A DNA stretch of 64,000 nucleotides from Dillenia suffruticosa. Lineage: Eukaryota > Streptophyta > Magnoliopsida > Dilleniales > Dilleniaceae. How positions within the stretch are numbered: the first letter of the stretch is position 1; every line of letters starts with the position of its first letter. The stretch is from NCBI GenBank assembly GCA_033439265.1, contig JAVTVX010000013.1, forward strand, positions 23,766,000 to 23,829,999. The letters are read 5' to 3'. Of this stretch, positions 48,601-61,437 are shown in pieces. Position numbers and translations under genes: made by a program. The notes below the pieces were generated by a model, which was given only the letters and a program-made list of their open reading frames with translations, ran no database searches and was not told the origin of the DNA.

Positions 48601-51570
48601 GCCTCTGAAGCAACATTACAACTTGAAGGTCATGTAATTAACTAGTTCTATCATGTTATAAAAGAAATTAATCTGGGTGATATGCTATTGACATTATTCC
48701 AAATGCTGATTTATGTCAATAAATGCATCACCCAAAAAAAAAAAAAAACTCACAATTTCTGCCGTTGGAGCATTTCTTACATCACCCTGAATATACCATC
48801 AGAGCTTGGAATTATAGCAGTTGGCTTGTCAGACAATTCCTACAAACAAGGTAGTAATGTATACATATATGCAGGCAACTCTGCTTTGCCAAGGCTATAT
48901 TTCAAGGAATAATAAACTGAGTTGCTTCTTATAAGAACCTTGGGCCACATTCTCCTTGGCCTCTGAAGCAACATTACAACTTGAAGGTCATGTAATTAAC
49001 TAGTTCTATCATGTTATGGAAGAATTTAATCTGGGTGATATGCTATTGACATCATTCCAAAAGCTGATTCATGTCAATAAATGTATCACCAAAAAATAAA
49101 AAAATCTCACAATTTCTGCCGTTCGAGCATTTGTTATATCACCCTGAACTTGAATGACACCTTCAATTGGAGCCATGGGCTGCAAATCAATGGCCACTAT
49201 TAAAGGAAGATCACCATCCCTGCGAAATACAATGTAAGAACTTTATGGCCTTGGTGAAAGTTTATGTCCTAAAAATGGCAACAATTAGCTATCACACATA
49301 TACTCAAAAGAAAATGTTTAACATCACAAGAACCGAAAGCCCTTCAATTCTTGACGTAGTAAAAGAAAAACTTGGGGCAGAGGTTTTTAGGCAAAAAAAT
49401 AATTGAAAAGTAGATTTTAATCTGAGTTATTGGAATATTTGCACCAACATTGCAGCAGACTAAAGCAACAAAGCAATGCCGCATTGTTCCAGATACTTAA
49501 AGAAGGTACATGTACAACATCCTTTAGGGTAAATATTATCCCACGTGTACTGACAAGGTGCACCATCATGCAATCTCTAAAGGCCCTGGAAGTTATAGGT
49601 GTTTGTTGGGTTTTAACAGTCACATGTTGGCAAACAGATATATTTCTACAAACACCAAAACGATAATGAAATATGTTGCCATATGATTTGCGGTAGCAGT
49701 TGGATTCTAGAATTTGCATGCATACGCATGCATAACAAACTCAAGAAGTACAAAATGTGGAACCACTCTGGCTTAATTGGTTTCACTGACTGATTGCTCT
49801 CTCTGTCAATACAAAAATAAATCAACACTGTACAAATTGTTTAACAAGTAATTGTAACCCTGTGCAGCACATGCCACCAAAAGAAGTCTAAAAAATAGGA
49901 ACACAAGCCACAAGTTACAACAAAAAGAAAAAAGCGGTCGTTATTTCAAATAACCTAAAAGTATACAGGTCATCCATCTATGCAACAGAAGTTGCTAGTT
50001 CAACCCAAGCAAAGAACAGAAATTGTCGTTATAATCTTCGCAGAAAGCAACAGTAATAATCCCACAGAAAATGGTAAAAACCCAACCTCAATTTACACAG
50101 CATGTGATACAGAGACACATTATACATGTATTACGCAACCACGTGAAAAGAGAAAATTTAAACAAGTGAGAACTTTTTGAGGCCCAACATGTAATGCCAA
50201 TGTAATGGAGAAGCCAAATGATAAAATTAAGGAATGTACCTTGACTCAGGTGAGAGCTTTGCTGGCAGATATATTTTACGACTCAAAACCTACACACAAA
50301 GGTCAGCCATCAAGACTGCTCTAAGCACAATCCATACAATCACGATTTGGAGTTCAGACGAAAGACGTCAAATGGAATAACTGGTCAATTTCAGCATCTT
50401 ATTAGGATTATAAGCATTATTCAAAAGAAAAACAGACCATCTTTTTAGCATCTTTTTACTAAATGAAATGTTGTAAGGAACTGGCAACCAAGTCACTATG
50501 TTTTTAGCCAATCAACCACAGGCATGATAGTCGCCTAAAATTTTGGTGTCTTTAAGTTATCTCTACCATTATTATCATATTGAGGCAACAATACATCAAG
50601 CAAACAAAATAAAGTAAAATCCAAGGAATGTACAAGTGTTTCTATTGTGTCACACATCAGCCCTTTAATAACCATCAACATGCAACCATTTTCACAAAGA
50701 TTCAAACACTTCATCAAGAATTTTTTTTTTTTTTCTTTTGAAGCTGTTGTCTCTGGCTTTGAATAATGTCATTAAAATGCTTTAAGGGGTAAGCTTGCAC
50801 ACAGTTGACCCTCCTTATATGCTATAATGGCAAGAATCTCATGCAATCGACTTATATTTAAAATTCTCAAAATGAAACCAATAAAAATACAACAGTACCT
50901 GACTCCAGCTACCAGGTGCTGCACATAAGTCTACCACACGCTTCACTCCTGGAATCAAAGTCAATATTAAAGAGATTTTGAGAACTCTAGCAAAATAAAC
51001 AACTGATCCAATAAACATAATAAAACCAGCATTCCCCATTTGGGGAAGTTATCCTATGAGAAAAAGAGCCCAAGATATGAACCAGCATATCTCAGAATAA
51101 TGTTTGGGCTTTTAAAAGCAGCGGTACTTCAAGTTCAAAGTCATCAAAAGCTCCGTTCAATCCATCACAAATAACCAGTTTTCATAGTCTTTGGGATAAA
51201 TTCACTGTAGAATAGGTAACATGTTTAGTTAAATGGAATACAATTAATTTCTTATTTTTTTTCCACCCAACAACTCATTGATCTATTATTTAGCATGTTT
51301 AAATAATGTAATTTCTTCAAATAAAAAATAAACACAGAGACAGACCTTCAAATATGTTGAATTCCTCATCAATCTGTAGAAGTTTGAACGCACTGCGAGC
51401 ACGCCAACCCTCTTCCTTTGCTTTCCTGTAGTAGATGTCCTGCAAAAACAAATGAACAAAGACACAAGATATAAAAGGAGAAAAGTAGAAGTTTAAAAAA
51501 AAAAAAAAAAAAAAAATTTAGCCGATGGAATAGCAAAACTCACCCTCTTATCTCTTGAAGCTTTGCCCAT
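45699..51570 (-). CDS. TRM7: tRNA 2'-O-ribose methyltransferase TRM7 (FtsJ/RrmJ family)
   Basis: TRM7 methylates the ribose 2'-OH of anticodon-loop positions 32 and 34 in certain tRNAs, using SAM; in yeast it works with partner subunits. Eleven exons were read: 51570-51544, 51439-51346, 50948-50899, 50289-50240, 49219-49111, 48239-48179, 48089-48037, 47812-47720, 46990-46927, 46354-46247 and 45943-45699. The 954 coding bases keep one frame and give 317 residues, close to the 309 or so of the Arabidopsis protein. The catalytic K-D-K-E tetrad is visible as Lys28 (SAFKLLQ), Asp126 (VVCDGAPD), Lys166 (FIAKIFR) and Glu201 (SSIEAF). The SAM site is [11 protein letters not shown] (47-57). The C-terminal extension is typical of plant members and lacks other domains. 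Intron 5 carries a tandem duplication and intron 9 a SINE. Broken copies of parts of this gene lie at 34-39 kb. Confidence 0.97.
46440..46600 (+). mobile_element. tRNA-derived SINE in TRM7 intron 9
   Basis: On the + strand the element reads GGTGATCTCGAGGTCACGGA, TTCGAGATGTGAAAATAGCC, TTTGCAAAAATGCAAGGGGA, AGCCTACGTA, then a C-rich middle, CCGGGGAGCACTTTGTGCAC and GGGGTGAACCCTTT. This is the layout of a widespread plant tRNA-derived SINE type. GTCACGGATTCGAGATG corresponds to the pol III B box (GGTTCGANNC-like, with GG changed). It is inserted antisense to TRM7, in the intron between exons 9 and 10. Confidence 0.75.
47316..47338. repeat. poly-T tract in TRM7 intron 8
   Basis: A run of 23 T. 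On the TRM7 coding strand it is an A-run inside the intron. Confidence 0.9.
48430..49147 (-). repeat. 359-bp tandem duplication spanning the TRM7 exon-5 end
   Basis: Two adjacent copies, about 48430-48788 and 48789-49147, each run from GAATATACCATC through GGAATTATAGCAGTT, GCAGGCAA.TCTGCTTTG and TTCAAGGAATAATAAACT to CACAATTTCTGCCGTT and ATCACCCTGA. The right-hand copy ends inside the real exon 5. The left-hand copy therefore carries a second version of the last 37 or so bases of exon 5 with its donor site, stranded in intron 5. The pseudogene block has only one copy, so this happened after that block separated. Confidence 0.9.
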
Positions 51571-51681
51571 CCTTACTTTTGTAACGAAAACAAACTGGTT
51601 GGTGTCAGTTTGCGCACAATTGTGGAACAAAATGAATACCAAAGTTATTATAATAACATCTGCACCGACAAATTTTTACTC

Positions 51682-51705
51682 AGAGAGAGAGAGAGAGAGA
51701 GAGAG
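51682..51705. repeat. (GA)n tract upstream of TRM7
   Basis: Twelve GA units, reading CT on the TRM7 coding strand, about 110 bases before the ATG. It could lie in the leader or core promoter. Confidence 0.9.
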
Positions 51706-51896
51706 TTATGAATGCGTTTTTGAGAATCAAAAGAGAATTATAATGGCACAGCCTAGTATTGCAAACAAAAAGCTTCTATCCGCATTTCGTCGAACACCTT
51801 ATGTGCAACTAGAGTTCTACAAAACAATGGAACCTTCACCCTTTCTAATTTTTTTAAATCTAGAATTCATTAAAGGAAACATAAATAGAGAACCAC

Positions 51897-51900
<4 letters not shown>

Positions 51901-51945
<45 letters not shown>
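51901..51945. repeat. (GA)n tract upstream of TRM7
   Basis: About 22 GA units, the longest dinucleotide array in the window. Confidence 0.92.
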
Positions 51946-51947
<2 letters not shown>

Positions 51948-53400
51948 ACCAGTTGCAAGGAGCGCAGAATGGAAGGAGAAACGAAGACGAGCTTGTCGAG
52001 TGTTGTGTTTTCCTCTCGCCGTCACCGGGTAAGAAAGAGGGAAAAGTAGCTGCGACTTCCAAAACGAGTCGTCCTGCGTGTTGTCTTTCTTTGTACTTCT
52101 TTCAGAAACGAAGCGCTTTTCTTCTTTAAACTAAGATTGTTGACCACCCCCCCCCCCGGCCGACCACACCCACCCCCGCGGCCAGTACAGCCACAGGTTT
52201 TATGTTCAAAATATTATCTACGGGAGACAGAAAATTGAAACAAAAAAATGTAAACACTTTGTGTTGAAAAAATTTTATTACAGCAGACAAAAATTATAAA
52301 AAATATAAAAATTTTATGCGGTTACCTTTGAAAAAGAGTGCAAAAAAAAAAAAAATCATCATACAATTTAGCCAAATAATTGATGATATTTTTAACTTAA
52401 ATTAATAGTCATATATAAAATTGTTTTATTTCTTAGCATGATCTGAACTATCCTTCATGCCTGTCACACTTTACCAAGTTCAAGTCATCCTGTAAGCAAA
52501 GTTTTCCCCCAACAAAACTTAAATCTAAATCATTTCACCCGATTTTTTTTTTTTTTTGGGCACTGATCATTTCACCCAATTTCCCCATAGAAAAAGTCTA
52601 AATTTAAAACCTTCTATCAATTATTGAAGTTCTTGTTTATGGCCCATCCGTAGGAATACGAGGATGTGATTCTCTCAGTAGCATCCAACTTAGGCAAGTT
52701 TGGAGTGTATGAGAGCAATTTCTTTAATTAAAGTCTCATCTGTAACATATGAGCAGTAGAGCTCAACGATATTTTATACAATAGCAAACCCAAGCTTATG
52801 AATTGATGTGAACTTAAGTTCAGCATCAAAAGCACTCGAGATACAAGAAGAGAAATCTCACCCCTTTTTCTTCTGTTTGGAAGAATGTGGTTTACCTCAA
52901 CGGTCACCCTCCCTCACCTCACAAAGCAAAAGACTGCAGCTCAATCATTTTGCTTCTGAATCCAAATGCTTTCCACCCTCATTCATCAGAGAGGGTCGAC
53001 ATAAGATCGGGAGGATTGCACCAGAGATCAAATATTTCAGAGTTGCATGATTATCATTAATAATATTTCAATGTTACTCCTTAAAAAGAAAGAAAGATAT
53101 TGGCAGGGCAGTGATATTCTGTCAGAAATCAGAAAAACAAAATGGAGGATACATCAACTACATCAAATTGGTATCTTGAAGAATAGGGGGCCACAGTACA
53201 AAAGTATCTTTAACATTCAGCAGCAAAGATAACATTAGCCTGCATGAAGAACAACTTTGAGACACTCTTTAACTCCAACCCCCGCTCTGAGAATCACAAA
53301 ATTCTCAGACCTCTAGAAGAATTTTCAATTGCTTCCACTAGCTCTGAATTACGTTGAGCTCTCGTGACTGAAAACATTTAGCCCCCTAAAGCAATCATGC

Positions 53401-56400
53401 TCAACTTCCAGCCACAGGGGGAACTGTTGGGGGCTTTGCATCTTCAGCCTTCTCATGCTCTTTGTTGAGCATCTGAACACAAAAATTGAAGGACAAACAA
53501 CCATCCCGTCAAAGTTGATACAAATGAGGAGTTAATTACAAGGAAGCACTGAGGAAATTTATCAAGCCATGCACATTCTCTTAAAGTATGCACCATTATC
53601 TGAGAAACTCTCTGAATGCCATCGATTCCATAATTTCAATTCAAGCACATATCTGGTAATTATATTTGTTGGAAGAAAGCGTAAATACCTTATTGTTAAT
53701 CAAGTTGTGTAAGGCTATGACACTTCGTATGAGAGATGAAAGATAGATGACCAACATCATATCATTTGTTTTCACTGCCAAAATAGGATCCACCTCAGAT
53801 GAACAGGTAGTTTGATTTAAATAACTCACCAAATATCAACAAAAAAGGAAGAAAAAGAAAAAAGAATTCTTCTTTAACTGTCTTTACCAGCAAATGCCTT
53901 GATCAACTCTGTCACGTTGAGATTAGGAAGTAGGTTGAACACATCCTGCCATTTTGAAAATAAAATATCATGACCTGGATGAGAAAAAATCAATAAATGA
54001 CCTTATCAAAATTGTTTAGATTCAGAAAAACTGATAGCCAGCAGGACTTCCAATCAAATGCCTCCAATATATGTGGATGCAATTTAAATTCAGAATAAAC
54101 ATTTGTTTTACCCTACCAAATGAAAACCAACAATAAACCATAAGTAATTTTTTCTCTTATTAAATGGATTCTATGAAACACGCCAAGCGACTCAAGAATG
54201 ACATGTTGATAGCTTCTTGAAGACCACTTGTACATAAGAAGCTCGATTTTATAAGTTTCTTGAAGGCATAATTTATCAAATGCTCCAGGAACTTGACAAA
54301 TGGCTTAAGTCACCCATTTACATCCCTATAAAACCCATGGAATTCTGGCACCGGAGTGGTTTTTCATTAGAACTTTAAAGATGTAAGTTCAGTGGCTGCC
54401 CAGGTGTGAATTAAGATGAAGGCCAAACCTGTAGATGGTAAAGGATCTCATGGTTGAGTGGGAGATTTCCATCAATGACTAAATCAAGGTAACCACGAAT
54501 CTCACGCAGTCTAGCATCCAACCCTTTTAATGCGGCAAGCTTTCCAGTCACCTGTGTAAGACAAACATGTTATGTCATCTCCTGTTCTTTGATTGCATTA
54601 TGTTTCTTTCCTAAATGTTTCATCTGTCAGCACCATATAATGTCAACTGGAGATGCACCGACCCCAAAAAAAAAATCATTTATAGGCGAAGAATACCTCA
54701 GTTGCAAGGGTACTGATGGTGGTATCTTTCACATCCCTAAGCAAGTGTTCCACTCCTGTTCAAAGGACATTAATACTGTAACAGTTCCTATTTGGAAGAT
54801 CAACTTAATGAATGCAAATAAGATTAGATCTTGGCTTGAACAAACTTTTGTTACCAAGTGCAATGCAGTGCAAGAATGTAAATGTTTTGCATTGAGGCAT
54901 CCTTTTGTTTGTTTATCCGAGAACTGAATACCCAATTTACCAAGACATTGGTCAATTAAAGGTTATGCTACACACTTTATGGTACAAGATTGAGGGTATT
55001 CACTCACAAGAAACAAAAAAATGGTACTTGAGTAATGCATTTCACAACACGTTACTCTCCACTATCCATGCATCACATGCACTTCCAAGGGCATGGGGCC
55101 AAAGACAGGCTGACATTAGCGCAAAAGGCCAATGAACCTTACAAGTCCATATTTCCTAAAGCACGGTGATGTTATGTAAAAACGGAGTTACACTATGCAC
55201 TGCAGTGAAAATGCTCCTGGCAGAAACCCAGCCATAACATTATAATGTATGACAAGCTCACCATTTTGGTGAGTCAGATACAGAAAATGATATGAAGCAT
55301 TACTTTTTCTTTGTGTAACACTTCTGATGCTGAGTTTTTCCACTAGATAATCTCTGGCAATATATTTCACGATGCCATTAAAAGAGCTAGCATGGTAATG
55401 CTAGAAATATAATTTCATGAGATACCTATTTCTTCAACTTCATGAGCAGCAATCTCCGAAGGAACATGAACAAACACCTTTTGGCTCTTCTCAGTGGCAT
55501 TCTGTAACCATAAGAGAGATCAAAATTGGCATTGTAATGTCTAACCACGAAATTAAGGAGTCTTTATTGACAGTAATGTATCCCATTATCAAGCAAAGAA
55601 ATAAATAGAGTGCATGTGAATTAGCTAACCTCTTTGACCTCTTCAACAGCATAGTATGCCTTAGTAGGTATTCCCAGCTCTTTTGGTTGGACGTCTATAA
55701 TGACCAATACGGGATTTGGAACATAACTGCAGGATAAACCCCCCCCCCCAAAACAGAAAAAAAGAATAAATGAGTTTCATGAAGAGAAAGATAGCAAGGA
55801 GGGCAATTTTTATGGTAATAATTATATTAGCAAAAATAGCATATAAAGTTTCAATAATATGCAAAAAGTGTGCTTAGAGTTTCAATAGCTGGTTTTTCTT
55901 TTTCTTTTTGTTGGGGGGTTTGAGTATTTACATGCATTTGCTGTTTTCTTAAGCATATCAACCACCACAAATGACCAATGACTATATTACCATGAAAACT
56001 GGTGATGAAAATCCACATGCCATACGGCTTTTATTCACAGAAAACATGTGGGACTACATTTTTTTTGGGGGGGCAGGTGGGAGGATTCTGCAAGAGTCCC
56101 CCCTTACGTCACAAAAGATTCACAGAAAGGGATTAAACTAGAAACATCTAATCAAGGATGAAACTTTAGTTGGTTATTGTTACACAGCTTTGTTGATTGT
56201 GCTAATTTGGTAATTACTAAGGCCATCAAAATTTTGGTATTTCCAAATGTTAAAATCAATCAGTTCATAACACAATAGGGTACACATGTTTCTAATGCAC
56301 AAAGGCACTAGAAGACTTCCAAAGCAGACACCAAGTATGAGCAGTTGAAAAAGTGCAGTTGATGAGATCATATGCCAGTGACCTCTGAGCAGATATTTCC

Positions 56401-59400
56401 ATCTGGACTAAGCGAATATTGAGCTGTCTAACAAATTTGATGAATGAACATCTAGTCTGGAACCCAATATAATATGATATTGTGGTTGATCAGCCAACCA
56501 TATCAAGTCAATATGAACAGATAGTAAATTCAAATGGAGAAAACCTAATTCTTATGCTAATTGGTAAGAGAGGATAATCAAGAGAATTGCTAATCAAAGA
56601 CCATACAAAGTGATGCCACTAGAAAGCTGTATATTTTCTTAACAAATTTTGAAAGGAAGTACTACAGAAGATGCCTCATAGATTATGATCTCAGGGAAAG
56701 CTCAATCTCCAACATTTGCATGCTCAGGAATATGAACATGCAATAGAGACATGTAACCAACAAGGAACATAAGCTGAAACAGAATAATAAAATCTATCTT
56801 ATTAGGTAACTGAAAAGATTAAAGGAATACGGATTTCCGGTCCATTCTATTCTTTTCCAAGTCTTTGATGCGATCATGGACCAACAAGAAGTGAAGCACT
56901 AACCGCTAAAGAAAAAAAATTAAAAAGATCAATCAGTTACCTTCCTCCAACAAAACCTACATCCTACAAGGACATCTATTGGCAGCAGCATCTAACTCAA
57001 GATCAGCAGAAAGAAAAGGAAATCTAGATGCACAACTGAAGAGCCAATAACAGTAAGAAAACAAAGCAACTAGTAATGCATATAATTATTAAAAAAAGAC
57101 AAAAAGAGCTATTGCTTTTCAAGTTCATTATTAGAAGCCAAGAAATTCTGAGAAAATATGATTATATTAAGTATATATCAGATGGACATCTCTCTTCCAC
57201 CGATGACCCAAACCACAAGTAACCCCGAATTTTAGACCAAATTCCAAATATCCCCAAATCTTTAATTGTAGTCAAATTTCCCCTAAATTTTTTAAATAGG
57301 TTTCAAAGTACGCACTAAGTGGACAAAATCAAAGTTCCACATTTCATCTCCCCCCTGAATATTGTGAGGAATCTGAAACTAGCTACTAAATTGTGCATGC
57401 GGCATGCTTTCTTCCTCTTTCTTCTCTCTTTGGCAAAAGTTCATAAAATATTAGGCAATGACTCGCGTTTTTCAGTGAACTATTTTGGGTTTTGACTTGT
57501 GTCTCCTTCAATGATAATTTAATACTAATTTTGACTCTCCCAACTAAATTTTCATGAAAATTTCATATTTAGTCTTCAAATGAGTCTTTCTATTCTCTAT
57601 CGCTCTAGTTTCTCTCTCTCTAGAATGTGTCACGGAGAAAGGAGGAAGACAAAGACATCCCTAACTCCTTCCATTTGTATGGTTGATTGACTTATATTTT
57701 ACAAAGTTTTGATTAGTAATTAAATGCAATCCTTCAGAGATTATGGCAGAACAAACTATTAATAGGGGGTACTCAGATCAGATTATGAAGAACCGTGTTA
57801 ATAGAATAATAGCCATCTATAATTTATTTATAAGCAGACTAGGACGTTAATATGGATGCCTGGATCATGCACAAAGGGTACTAAGAAAACAATCTTGGAG
57901 TGCAACAAGACTAAGGGAATGTGTGAGTGAGTTTGTTGCCATGGAAAGATTGTAACAATCCACCTCGTATGATCATACCATAGACAAAGCTTGCAGGAAT
58001 ATTCTTATCCAGACGTCACTTATTCATCATTCGTGTAAGAAACATCTGTCACATGATTTTCTTCTTCGTCAAAATAATTTTGAAAAACCACAAAATGCTT
58101 TGACATAAATAAATTTTGCTTACAACCATTTGCTAGAAAATATGCCAATTTCAAATCTCAAACCTATCATCATGTAACTAAGAGTTGCAGCATGAAAACC
58201 ATCAGGAGCTAAAATTTTTTGGCTGAGGAGCAAAAAGAAACACAAGGCAAGATTCATGAGAATCTAGGACTGAATCTAAGACAATGTTACTGTGATGTGT
58301 TGAGGATAAAGACAAATCATCTTACTCATGGAATAATCTGTGGATGTCTAGATCATTCTCTCGCAATTTTGGTCCTGTACTGTACCAACCTATGACATGC
58401 TCCTTGGCTGAAACAAATTCAAACCTCATTCATCAAGATTTTCAAATTTAGAACTTAAATATAGACACAGAAATAAAAGAAAATCATAAATATTACCATT
58501 GATTCTCTTGAACATAGAAAACATTGATTCATGGTAATTGTGGTCTAGAAACCATATGCTTGGATCCTTATCATCCTCCTCAAAAGGAACTGCATGTATA
58601 GGCATTAGAAGCATTAATGAATACCACAAACATATGCAGAATTTGATAAATGAAGCAACAGAGAAGGCAAGAAGTTGCAACAGCGCACACAAAGGTAAAA
58701 GTAAACCCCAACTCCTTCACTCTCTTTGCAGTCAGCCATGCAATTCTCATAACTCATACCAATAGCCAGAAATCAAGTAGACAACTACAATGCACAACAT
58801 CTTTTAGTTGCCCACTGCATTTAACTTAGCAACTGTTCCCATGTTTAACCTTTCAATCACCTATGTTGTAAGCACATGGCACATACCCTTGGAACAGTGC
58901 TCTACGAAAGATAAAAGATCAAATAAATAGCTAGTATAAATGAAAAATGCAGTTTCCACGGCAAAGCTCTAACACGAGTTGTCTCACATGGTTTCACTTC
59001 ACTGTTGTAACAATGATCATCAAATGCATGGGACCTAAGAATTGCTTCAGACTATAACCACAGTATCCATGACTCTCTAAGAACAACCAACCAAAATTTT
59101 TCCCTTCTGGAAACAACTCAGACGCAATAAAATCAACTTTTTTCTGATATAAGCTTTATACCATCCACAAATTCATTGATTTTTTGTAATTAAGAAATGA
59201 TGCATTCTACAAATTCATTATTTTTTGTAATTAAGAAACGAAATCCTTGATAATTACTTGGACTAAAGACAATAAAAACCCTAATCCCAACTTTCTTTTT
59301 CGATATAAAAGATCGATAGAATTAGTCAATGCTAATGGAAAGCTGTTTTTGCTCTAAGTTAAAAGCGAGCTGTTTCACATGTTATACTTTAATTGAGTCT

Positions 59401-59875
59401 CTGGGCCTAATCTTGAGAAATGATTCGTCCTATAACTGCAATACACATTAACAACTAATAACGAAAAAACAGAAACCCTAGATTTTCTCTATTGAGCAAC
59501 AACAAAGACAATAAAAACCCTAACTACACCGCTTTCAGATTCAATGAAATTCAGAATCAATCAACTACAAAACGCCAAAGAATTAAAACCATAAATTAAA
59601 TCAGAACAAACAAAGATTCAGATCCAAACCGAGAAACAGCGATCTAAACAATCGCTTCAATCAATGAAGTTTAGGGAGAAAGAGAGACCTGCATAGCTGT
59701 TGGTGACATCAACAGTGCCTTTGAAAGAACTTCCAAGAAGAACACCAATAACGCGCTTGCGAGTGTCCTTAGCGACACGGTTGTAGTTATCGACGATACT
59801 GAGAAGCACGAGGGGGTGAACTATCACCTTCTCAATCGGTCTCGCTGAAATCTGCTGAGTCTTTATCACATCCAT
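53401..59875 (-). CDS. RPN8: 26S proteasome regulatory subunit RPN8 (non-ATPase subunit 7)
   Basis: RPN8 is the MPN-domain scaffold partner of the deubiquitinase RPN11 in the proteasome lid. Ten exons were read: 59875-59689, 58589-58497, 58407-58326, 55726-55630, 55501-55426, 54755-54697, 54551-54429, 53945-53888, 53774-53689 and 53472-53401. They total 933 bases in one frame and give 310 residues, against about 308 in Arabidopsis. The N terminus [10 protein letters not shown] and the MPN core ([17 protein letters not shown], 15-31; GVLLGSS, 44-50) are near-identical to plant RPN8. The zinc-binding HxH of the active JAMM family is replaced by GWYSTGPKL (100-108), as expected for this inactive paralogue. 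The C-terminal helix region [20 protein letters not shown] supports lid assembly. The upstream frame continues to 59905 without another ATG, so 59875 is the start. Confidence 0.98.
59160..59240. repeat. short direct repeat in RPN8 intron 1
   Basis: ACAAATTCATT plus TTTTTTGTAATTAAGAAA occurs twice within about 80 bases. Confidence 0.75.
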
Positions 59876-60534
59876 GTCGAGATAAACAAGTCTTCTCCCT
59901 CCCAAGTCGAAACTCTTAAGTCTTTTTTCTTCTTCAATTTTGGTTGTTAGGAACTAGAAGGTTTTCTTTCTTGTTCCGTAAATCCCCTATTCTCTCTCTC
60001 TCTCTCTTTCCCCCTGGTTTTTTAGAGAGAGAAAAAGAAATTGTTTCTAATTTTTTATTTTGGGAGCAGAATTTGACCCCAACACGAAAGGTATCTGATC
60101 TGACGCCAATTCTCTGCAAGAAGAGTGAACCCATTGGTGCGGGTTTTGCGGGCCGAATCGGGTCATGCGCGAGCCCTTCATTTTTCCCTCCCGTTAATCC
60201 ACACAAACTTTTGTCTGACCCGTATTGAGTGTTTTTTCATTTTTTTTAATCCCAATAACAACAATAGAATTATAACTCATTAATATTATAAGAGTTTCTC
60301 TGTTCACTAAATCAAAAAATTATCAAAATTATCCGATTAACAAAAGCAAATCAACAAATTTAAACTTATTCTATATTCTAAGCTTTCAATTTATATTAAT
60401 ATAGTATTTATAATAATCTTATTTTAATTCTTTTTTTAGAAAAAATTCAAGCAACTTTAATTCAATTACATAAATAAACATGAAAGCTATTGGAAAATCA
60501 ATATACATTCAACACCAAACTTTTTTGAGTTGAG

Positions 60535-60695
60535 TAATCGGGTATTCTACTTTCTTCACCAAAAGTCTCAAGTTTGAGTCTTAAAAATCGTAAAAAAGGA
60601 CTTGAGAGAGTTAACCCTTAAAATGAGTTTTATAGTGTTCAAATCAAATTAATCGGGTAAAATCTGAATACTCATAGTAGCGATGAAAAAAAAAA
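60535..60695 (+). mobile_element. SINE-like dispersed repeat, + orientation with A-tail
   Basis: GGTATTCTACTTTCTTCACC, TCAAGTTTGAGTCTTAAAAA, GAGAGAGTTAACCCTTAAAA, TTCAAATCAAATTAATCGGG, TAAAATCTGAATACTCATAG and a terminal A-run follow the family order. TCAAGTTTGAGTCTT vaguely resembles a pol III B box. Confidence 0.6.
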
Positions 60696-60798
60696 TCAAT
60701 ATCCACTCAATGGGCTCTCATCGGAAACATTAAGTAGAACTAGGCTTCTGTTTTGGGCACAAGCCCAATATTTGACTGCAGCAAAATTGAGAGTTAGA

Positions 60799-61020
60799 GT
60801 TTTTTTGGTATCATAGTTATCCACCACCTAATATCCAGAGTTTCGTTCCAACTAATCTGAATCGATCGTTGCTGAGCCCACTTTGAGGGCGGGTCTCCCA
60901 ATATTATTTTTTTCGTACTCAGGAGGAGACAAACTCCTGACCTACTTAAGGGACGTACTCATCCCACCTACGTTAACAAGTGTCGATAAATTCAGAATTA
61001 AAGTTGTGAATTTATATCCA
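60799..61020 (-). mobile_element. SINE-like dispersed repeat, opposite orientation
   Basis: A T-run at 60800-60807, GGTATCATAG, TTCGTTCCAACTAATCTGAA, CCACTTTGAGGGCGGGTCTC and CCAATATT align with the copy near 1379. It faces away from the copy at 60535. Confidence 0.5.
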
Positions 61021-61437
61021 GGAGAAAAATTTTTAACCATGTTTGGGCAAAGATGAACTACATGATTATTGGTCTGAACAAACGTGGAGGTAGGGGCGAC
61101 GGGAACAATTTCCCTTGACTACTTGTAAAAATTTGTAAATTCTCTTTGATTTATTAATATCACGCCCTTAATAAAATTTTATCACAAATTCAAATTATTG
61201 TAACTTTGTTTAAACCAACTCTAATTCCCCTACATTTTCACTCCTTCACTCTTTTCACAGATCTCATTTAAACTTAACAATGTTTACTTGGAGTTGAAAG
61301 ATGCACAATATAAGCACACTTTTCACATACTTCAATTAAACCTAACAATAATTACTCAGAGCTAAAAGATTTACTAAATTGGAAAGTTTACAAAATAGCG
61401 AACAGATAATGCCTCAAATCACTGGGAACGAACCTCT

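Larger units (their letters stand above)
51571..53400. other. intergenic between TRM7 start and RPN8 end
   Basis: The TRM7 upstream region contains two GA tracts (51682-51705 and 51901-51945) and a C-run with a CG-rich patch at 52147-52185. The 188-codon + strand frame at 51563-52129 is an artefact of the GA tracts and antisense overlap. The stretch 52200-53400 is A+T-rich and includes the RPN8 3' flank; no other gene is recognised. Confidence 0.6.
59876..61437. other. intergenic between RPN8 start and NPF 3' end
   Basis: The RPN8 leader and promoter (CT tract at 59990-60009, C-rich stretch) are followed by A+T-rich DNA with two SINE-like copies in opposite orientation (60535-60695 and 60799-61020). 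The overlapping open frames at 59934-60228 on both strands have no recognised product. Confidence 0.6.

Noticed and set aside
51563-52129. 188-codon + strand open frame upstream of TRM7
   Set aside because: Its length comes from two GA arrays that cannot give stops, and it runs antisense to the TRM7 leader; there is no family resemblance.
59876-59905. N-terminal extension of RPN8 upstream of MDVIKTQQ
   Set aside because: The in-frame extension has no ATG, and [10 protein letters not shown] is the conserved start of plant RPN8.
59934-60228. Overlapping 90-94-codon frames on both strands upstream of RPN8
   Set aside because: They span the RPN8 promoter and leader with a CT array, and no domain is recognisable.
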